Part shown: piece after piece, positions 56,818 to 64,000 of the stretch | Layout: each line of letters opens with the position of its first letter | Position numbering within the stretch: the stretch's first letter is position 1 | Source: Polytrichum commune | Lineage: Eukaryota; Streptophyta; Polytrichopsida; Polytrichales; Polytrichaceae | Direction: 5' to 3' | Assembly (NCBI GenBank): GCA_950295325.1 | Contig: OX485805.1 | Location: 33,899,501 to 33,963,500 of the forward strand | DNA: 64,000 nt | Notes under the pieces: generated by a model | What the model was told of the DNA's origin: nothing | Seen by the model: the letters and a program-made list of their open reading frames with translations, nothing else | Database searches by the model: none | Made by a program: the position numbers and the translations under genes

Positions 56818-57791
56818 TGTCGCGCACCTCTCCATGAGGAGTGCCCGAAACACCATGGGCACAAGGGGGACCCCGGAGTGACACCCGGGACTTGTGGCGC
56901 CGTTGGTGAGAGGGCCCAAGTGATCCTAGTGTGGGTGAGGGCCCCGGGCGTTGGGAACGCCTCCCACCCACAAAGACTAGGAGGCATGAGGGTGAGGCCA
57001 TGAGCTATGCGTAGCTCATGGCGTGGTGATTCTAGAATGCTCAAGATCACCTCAATCGGAGGTGTGAGCTAGGAGTTATGGCCATTTGAGTGGGGTGCTG
57101 TCCCGGGACAGCGCCCTGGTACAGCAGTGCCTGGGAGTGATTCCCGGGACTGCCAAGGTTCAAACAGGCATAACTTCCTCAAGCCTTGCCCGAATGGGGC
57201 AAGCAAGGAGTCCATCGGCATCTACGTGAAGCGTAGATGAGGATGGAGTGGTTGGTTGTTATGATCAGACATCATACAAGGAAGTTATGATGGTCTGAAG
57301 CTGCTGGGGGGGTTCTAGGCCCAGCAGCTAAGGGAAAATGTCCACTTGGCCCCAACTCTTGGTAGAGAGACAAGAGGTTGGTTGGCGGTGGGGTAGGGGC
57401 TCCGTGTAGAGTCCTAGAGGCTTATATGGGTGAGGTGGTGTGGCCTCACCCACCCGAGGCCGAACGGCACGGCCTCCATGGGCATTGGCCCATTGTGAGG
57501 ACATAGTTGCCTAGTATGGTTCGGGTTGTTGTAGTGTTGCTCCGGCAACGCGATGATCAACATAGGATTGGACTTCCATGGATGGAAGTCCACATTGGGG
57601 AAATGGGTTAGCGATTAAGGGGTGAGTCCCGAAAGCAAAGTAGGAGGGTTGGTTCCCTCCTATGAACTATTGGTCCGGGGTAAGAGGAGCTATCCATTAG
57701 CATGGCGGAATGCGAAGGGTTAGCAACTCGTAACCTTTGCTAGAATTGAAAATTGGCAAGATTATTAAGGGACCTAGCAAGGGTTGCGACA
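56818..57791 (+). repeat. Element 2, 5' LTR
   Basis: TGTCGCGCACC ... GGTTGCGACA, 974 bp. The primer-binding site TTGGTATCAGAGC begins at 57,793. Confidence 0.95.
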
Positions 57792-57842
57792 CTTGGTATC
57801 AGAGCAGGGTTCCAATATTTGAGCTAGCACTTTGAGGGAGAC

Positions 57843-58339
57843 ATGGCTATCAAACCTGAGGGTTATTATGGTGAGCCGGGGTTTCCAAAAGGTTGTGAGG
57901 TTCAAATTGGAACAAAGATCATGTGTAAATGGAATTTGACCATACCATTAGTTCTCATGACAATGGTGGGCATGATGGTGGATTCAGTAAGGAAAATGGT
58001 GGAGTCCTTTGAAAGGGCTCCCGCACACCTCAAAAAAACATTTGGGGCCTAGAATACCGAATGCACCCAAAACCTTGGAGGGCATTAATGTTGGATTGAA
58101 ATTCCAATTCGAAATGCTTAGAAGGTGGTGATGTTGAAATGAACTTGGGGCACATGAGGCACGCGGGGTCTCTTAAGGTGTATATGTGCGAATTTCACAC
58201 CCAAATGAATGGTACATCTAGGATGGACGAGCTTTCTAAAAAATGCATCGTTTTAGGTGGGTTTCAAAAGCGGGTAGTGAAAACCATGTTCAGGACCCCA
58301 AAGCTTCTTGAGGACGTAGTGCGAATCATAAAGATTTGA
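57843..58339 (+). pseudogene. Element 2 gag-like remnant
   Basis: Matches the element 1 gag-like region (MCEFHTQMNGTSRMDELSKK) with scattered changes and the same broken frames. Confidence 0.5.
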
Positions 58340-58756
58340 AGAGCATTGAAGCCGATGGTCCTAAGAAGAAGTTGGGCGGCACATCACCACAAAGTGGGTT
58401 TAGCCGAAAGAGGTCCCAAGGAAATGAGTGCAAGTAGTTTGGCCCATTATACCAAGGCAAATCATGCTAGCTCGTGCCGCGGACGGAATGTGAGAAGGTG
58501 GCTTGGTGGTACCAAGCTAGATCATATTTGTGCCACGGACGGAGTGTTAAAAGTTGGCCTTGCGGACCAAGCCAAACTCATGGTGTTGCCGAGGACCGAA
58601 TGTAAGACGATGGCATTGTGGCCAAGGCTAGTAGCCTTTAGCCAAGGCCAAGTCTTTTGTACCTTGAGGCTCAAATGAATGGGAGAAATGTCTCATGGGT
58701 TGACAAAGAGGCAAGCCATTTCTTCTTGAGCCCAAAACTCACAAGGGAGTTGGGGC

Positions 58757-59400
58757 TTGCCGATTGATAGAGCGGGCAAGTCCACCAAGGTGCGGTTTGG
58801 AAAGGGCGAATCGCATGAGACAAAGGAGGCCGCGATGCATGTAACCTTTCAATGTGGGACATTGGATTTTTGTCAAAATTTCTCATCATGTGAAATAGAT
58901 GAAATGCATGTCATTGTGAAGGCCGCCTTCTTTGAAACTCACATGATAGATGTGAGGTGCAAGCCGGTGTGCTTGCGGTGCATTATGATGTGTCATAATG
59001 GCAAAGAATTGAAGTTCAAATTAACAATGACTCCTATGGTAGGAGGACCTAAGTTGAATTTGGTCTTAATGGACCGAATAAAAAAAAAAAAAAACCATAA
59101 TAGTCGTGGTTCAATTGGAGCAACTCCAAGGAACGTATGGGGAGGCTAGGAAAGATGGGCCTCCCCCAAACAACATTGGTGTGATGTTGGTGAAATACAA
59201 GGATGTATTCACCAATGTGTTGCCCAAAAAAAAATTACCGCCAAGAAGTGAAAAATCACTTTGCTCAACGAGAGATTGAGCTCTTGAGGTATGTGGTGAT
59301 AAATGAAGTTGGTGGACGAACATGAAGAATGTCAAGGCAATCCAAAAGGACAATTGGCCCTTGATTCAAAAGGGCTTAGGTCATTTGTTGGCCTAGCCAA
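58757..59400 (+). pseudogene. Element 2 protease flank and RT ends, RT core missing
   Basis: Same structure as in element 1: KLPPRSEK lies next to FAQREIEL, with no RT palm. A+T homopolymers near 59,083 and 59,226 add frame breaks. Confidence 0.6.
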
Positions 59401-59469
59401 TTAGTACCACAACTTCATTCGAGAGTTTTCTAAGGTTGCTAGGACCTTATTCAACTTATTGAGGAAAAT

Positions 59470-59930
59470 GGCTATCCCAAGAGTGGGATGAGCCTTGTCA
59501 CCAAGCCTTTGGGGGGCTCAAAAACAAGTTCTCTTCGCCGCCCGTGCTTAAGTTCGCGGACTTTGACAAACCTTTTGAGGTGCATACGGGGGCGAGTGAC
59601 TTTAGCATTGGCGGATGTTGAGGCAAAATGGATGGCCATTGCATATAAGAGCATGAATCTCGATGGTTGTCCGACCTTGTCCAACTTATGCAAGAAATGG
59701 CTATCCCAAAAGTGGGACGAGCTTTGCCACCAAGTCTTTAAGGAGCTTAAGACCAAGTTTTCTTCGCCGCCCGTGCTCAAGTTTGCGAAATTTGACAAAC
59801 CTTTTGAGGTGCATACGGGGGCGAGTAACTTTACCATTGGCGGATGTTGATCCAAGATGGATGGCCATTGCATATGGGAGCATAAAGCTCGATGGTTGTC
59901 AAAGAAGACAACCAACTCATGACAAAGAAC
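59470..59930 (+). repeat. Element 2, 229-bp RT/RNase H-linker repeat, 2 units
   Basis: Units begin at about 59,470 and 59,699. They encode FDKPFEVHTGAS; the Gly at the expected catalytic Asp is the same as in element 1. Confidence 0.85.
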
Positions 59931-60522
59931 TTCTTTGCCGTAGTGCATTGCTTGAAGATGTGGCGACATTATATGGGGTCGCACAAAGCAAAGGTCTACA
60001 TGGACAATGTGTCCTAAAAGTATTTTGACATACAAGCGTAAGTGAACGCCAAGTCATTGCGGTGGCATGATAGTTTGGCGCTTATGAAGGTGGATTTGAT
60101 CCACAAACCGGACCGTGGAAATGTGGTGCCGGATGCGCGAAGTAGACCGGAAGAGTTCCAAGCAATGAGAACCATCCAAACCTTGTGGCTAATGTGTGCC
60201 GGCAAAGGAAACTTGTGATGCAAGATACGGGAGGGGTAAATTAACTACCCCAAAGCACAAAAGCTTTTAGGTGAGCTTCGCAAGAGCAAGGTGCTCAAAG
60301 AGGTTAAGTTGGTGGACGGATTGTTCAAGTGCAAACAAAGTCGGGTATATGTGCCACAAGGCAAGTTGAGGCTATCGGTTTTGAAGGAGGAATATGATAG
60401 TCCTATTGCCGGCCATAGACGAGAAAGAAAAAGCCGCCATAGAATGGTGTCAAAGAGGTACCATTGGCGGTGCATAAAGGAAGATATAGCCCACTTTGTG
60501 AAGGCTTGAATCAAAGTGCCAA

Positions 60523-61278
60523 GTGAACCGAGCCTCTTACCAAAAGCAAGGCGGCTTCTTGCAACCGTTGCCTATCCCGTTGGCGCCATGGCATGGTATG
60601 TGCATGGACTTGATCACAAGTTTGCCGGAGTCACATGGGTATGATGCCATCTTATTGATGGTAGAGCGGTTTGCCAAGTGGGCACACATGGTGCCGATTG
60701 TGGGAACCGCCACCGCGTTGGAGACCGCATAGCCTTTTCTCAAAGGATGGTTGAGGCACCACGGGTTGCCAAAAGTGATTGTGTGGGATCAAGATCCAAA
60801 GTTCACAAGTGCATTTTCAATGCATTTCTCTAAGGAGGTCGGAATGAAACTAAGGTTTAGTACGACCTTGCATTCCCAAATGAATGGGAAATCGGAGCGT
60901 GTGAATGGAATCTTGAAGCAATACTTGAGGAACTGGGTGGGGGCGGACCAAGGAGATTGGGCGGACTATGTGGGTCGAGCGGAGTGTAATTGCAATGTAG
61001 CCACGCACTTGGCTACCAAGGGGTGGTCTTTCGTGGTGGCTTATGGAGTGGATGCGCTCCAACCTATTAACCTAGCTCTCGAGGGGGCACATTCAACACT
61101 AGAGTTCAACCAAGATGGTGAGGACTTGGCCAAGAAGCGTGAACAAGTCTTGGAGATGACCAAGTTGTTGGTGGAGAAAGCCCGAAGGTGCTACGGAGTG
61201 CAAATCAATGCCGGAAGACGCGAAGTGGAGAATGAGGTGGGCCAAAAGGCATTGTTGAATGTGAACAACTTCACTTAG
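60523..61278 (+). pseudogene. Element 2 integrase remnant
   Basis: Motifs MCMDLITSLPESHGYD, VWDQDPKFTS and NGKSERVNGILKQYLR keep the D, D, E triad. The TAG at 60,730-60,732 is the same stop as in element 1. This copy is closer to the family consensus (SERVN) than element 1 (AEDVN). Confidence 0.8.
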
Positions 61279-62522
61279 CCGGAAGGCCTCACTCCAAAGT
61301 TCATGTCCAAAATTGGAGCTTCGTTTCCCATTGTGGAACAAGTGGTCAAGGACATATATAAGTTGGAATTACCGCCGGAGATCAAAGTGCATCCGACATT
61401 TCATGTCTGATTACGAAAGTCATTTTAGGACGACACCTTGTGGCCCGATCACAAGCAAGTGATTAGGCCACCTCCCGACCTTGTGGAGGTCATTTGGAAC
61501 ATGAGGTAAGAGGGCATCCTCAAGTGTAGGAAGCCCAAGTGAAAAGGAAAGAAAAAGTACAAAGGAATACTTGGTGAAATGGTGAGGATACCATGAGAAA
61601 GAAACCGCTTGGGTGGCGGCAAGAGACATGGTCAACACCAATGAATTGGTGAAGCACTTTGAAGAAACTAAGGCTAGACATTCCAATAAAATGAAGCGTA
61701 GGCATTGATGAGGACATCAATCTCCTTTAGTGGGGGAGAGACGCTACTAGCACACTTAGCTTCGAGGTTAATTGCTCCACAACATGAACTTGTTCTTTGG
61801 CTTGAGGGAATAAAGTCCAAACTTTAGTGGTGCAAAGAGAAAAGTATGAGATGAGGTCCTAGTCTTGTACTTGTGTTTGGTTAATGGAAGAGGGGGAATA
61901 GACATGCCAAACTAGGTTGGGTAAGCCGAGTAATTGGGGGCCATGGCTTGGAGGGGCCTTGGATAAAACCAAGAAACTTCTTAGTTGTGGGCTTGTCCGG
62001 GCGGGGACAAGGTGATGGCGCGTGCTCATAAAAGTGCTACCCGCGAGCTAACGAGAGTTGGCGCATGGGAGTCATGAACCCATGTCTCGAAAGAGCAAAG
62101 TGGGAACCGAGTCGGGCGGGACTTGGCATCACCCCCGTGCGATCGAGGCGTGGCTTAACAATGGAAAGCCATCTCGGAGTTGCAACCGAGACAACTTAGT
62201 GGAAGCGTTGAGGTCTCGCCTAGATGTGTCATGTTAGGCTAGTGGAGCCTAACGGGGGAGGCCCCAAAGGAGGGGCAACCCAAGTGAGTCCCAAAGTAGG
62301 TGGGTCTAGTATAGGTTAGGTCCTTGGATGAGAGATCCAAGGTCGCTAACGGACCACCTAGGAACGACACCTTTGGGACCATGCCAAATTTGAAGATGCA
62401 TTGTGGGGGTCGCGCCCTAAGGTAAACACAATGCCGCACCATAGAGGATGGCAACTTGAGAATTGGTGTGCCGACTACGAGTATAGTCGATGAGGGCATC
62501 GACTCCGTTTGGTGGGGGTGAG

Positions 62523-63496
62523 TGTCGCGCACCTCTCCATGAGGAGTGCCCGAAACACCATGGGCACAAGGGGGACCCCGGAGTGACACCCGGGACTTGT
62601 GGCGCCGTTGGTGAGAGGGCCCAAGTGATCCTAGTGTGGGTGAGGGCCCCGGGCGTTGGGAACGCCTCCCACCCACAAAGACTAGGAGGCATGAGGGTGA
62701 GGCCATGAGCTATGCGTAGCTCATGGCGTGGTGATTCTAGAATGCTCAAGATCACCTCAATCGGAGGTGTGAGCTAGGAGTTATGGCCATTTGAGTGGGG
62801 TGCTGTCCCGGGACAGCGCCCTGGTACAGCAGTGCCTGGGAGTGATTCCCGGGACTGCCAAGGTTCAAACAGGCATAACTTCCTCAAGCCTTGCCCGAAT
62901 GGGGCAAGCAAGGAGTCCATCGGCATCTACGTGAAGCGTAGATGAGGATGGAGTGGTTGGTTGTTATGATCAGACATCATACAAGGAAGTTATGATGGTC
63001 TGAAGCTGCTGGGGGGGTTCTAGGCCCAGCAGCTAAGGGAAAATGTCCACTTGGCCCCAACTCTTGGTAGAGAGACAAGAGGTTGGTTGGCGGTGGGGTA
63101 GGGGCTCCGTGTAGAGTCCTAGAGGCTTATATGGGTGAGGTGGTGTGGCCTCACCCACCCGAGGCCGAACGGCACGGCCTCCATGGGCATTGGCCCATTG
63201 TGAGGACATAGTTGCCTAGTATGGTTCGGGTTGTTGTAGTGTTGCTCCGGCAACGCGATGATCAACATAGGATTGGACTTCCATGGATGGAAGTCCACAT
63301 TGGGGAAATGGGTTAGCGATTAAGGGGTGAGTCCCGAAAGCAAAGTAGGAGGGTTGGTTCCCTCCTATGAACTATTGGTCCGGGGTAAGAGGAGCTATCC
63401 ATTAGCATGGCGGAATGCGAAGGGTTAGCAACTCGTAACCTTTGCTAGAATTGAAAATTGGCAAGATTATTAAGGGACCTAGCAAGGGTTGCGACA
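62523..63496 (+). repeat. Element 2, 3' LTR
   Basis: Same ends and, by eye, the same sequence as the 5' LTR, preceded by 'ggtgggggtgag'. Confidence 0.95.
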
Positions 63497-64000
63497 AAAA
63501 CCTTGTCAAGATCTGCCCCTTGACGTGGGAATTTGTTCTTCTGCACAAATGCCCATAAACTGATTCCACGGAGTTTGGTGATAGAATCCATGACATCATA
63601 CTTTCTGAGGAAACGGAAGCTCATGACCTTGTTGCGGATGTTTGGGGAAGCCATGTCCTTGCACCGGTCGAATACTGGAACAAGTTCCTCAAGAGAAAGC
63701 TTCTTTGTTGGCGCGTCATTGGGTTGAAGGAGATAACTGTCAATTAGAACTTTGCTAGCCTCCAACACAACCGCACTCCTGGTAGCCTGGGGAGTCTTCT
63801 CGATCTGTTCTTCAATTAGGCCACTGATCTCAGCCTTAGTGTCTCTGTAGTTGCCCACCTTGACTGGGTGATCGTGAATTCCAAGGTGGATACACGCTCT
63901 TGTATGGTTGATTTTGCCAGCAACATAATAAATCTTAGCCCCACATGTAGCAATACATGTCGGGGGTTCTTTACACACCTTGCAAACAAGCGTAGAGTCA

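Larger units (their letters stand above)
56818..63496 (+). mobile_element. Ty3-type LTR retrotransposon, element 2 (non-autonomous)
   Basis: The 6,679-bp element is flanked by AAAAC (56,813-56,817; 63,497-63,501). Its two 974-bp LTRs look identical by eye, so the insertion is very young. Its inside has the same RT-core deletion and integrase stop as element 1, and is 457 bp shorter, which matches two fewer 229-bp units. Confidence 0.95.
55991..64000 (-). pseudogene. MULE-like transposase fragment, inverted copy split by LTR element 2
   Basis: Inverted copy of 30,889-32,214. It includes the finger (CIHLGIHDH), the core (GFMADSAQANWNAV, CQFHWTQS) and the 97-nt intron, but stops at the filler before the SWIM finger. 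LTR element 2 sits in the codons around KVFVFK with an AAAAC duplication. The fragment continues past the window end. Confidence 0.85.

Overview
This window looks like nuclear, heterochromatin-type DNA of a land plant. The evidence is genes with GT-AG introns, a leucine-rich-repeat gene start of plant type, a short plant-type telomere motif (CCCTAAA), Ty3-type LTR retrotransposons primed by initiator tRNA-Met, a tRNA-derived SINE, MITEs, and many C-to-T nonsense changes at CAG/CGA codons. I cannot name the species. I see no rRNA or tRNA gene and no CRISPR array. Most of the 64 kb is transposable elements and decayed, duplicated gene families.

Layout. 1-3 kb: AT-rich, no gene. 3-4 kb (-): first exon of an LRR receptor-type gene. 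4.9-8.2 kb: MITEs, one nested inside another. 8.3-10.2 kb (-): last two exons of a multi-exon gene family called here the 'HAD family', cut by a hAT-like insertion. 10.7-14.2 kb (-): a DUF7869-type transposase-like gene with a SINE in its intron, followed by a 75-bp palindromic array (14.4-15.2 kb) and a foldback element (15.6-16.4 kb). 16.5-22.1 kb (+): middle exons of the HAD family, cut by two solo LTRs. 23.5-25.3 kb (-): an N6/N4-type DNA-methyltransferase-like gene whose upstream intron holds a 233-bp satellite with one large GC hairpin per unit (25.3-27.7 kb). 29-33.6 kb (+): a small Cys/His-rich ORF and a MULE-like transposase with SWIM finger. 34.6-41.3 kb (-): a fuller HAD-family copy (ParB-like segment, coiled coil, FCP1/NIF-type HAD domain). 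42-44 kb: tandem repeats and AT-rich DNA. 44.1-56.0 kb: a near-identical inverted copy of 11.73-16.41 kb, holding a complete LTR retrotransposon. 56.0-64.0 kb: an inverted copy of 30.89-32.21 kb, holding a second retrotransposon of the same family.

How the parts relate. Two very recent inverted duplications abut at 55,965-55,990 through a 26-bp filler. Two LTR elements and two solo LTRs of one family carry 5-bp target duplications (CCGCC, AAAAC, TCCAC, CTACG), and the sister copy supplies the empty site for each. Both full elements lack the reverse-transcriptase core, so they must have been moved in trans.

The most unusual signal is a dispersed palindrome: 10-nt arms GTTTGGGTCG / CGACCCAAAC around a variable dinucleotide. 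It forms the 75-bp array next to the DUF7869 gene. It also lies just downstream of splice donors in introns of the unrelated HAD family, and inside one of its exons.
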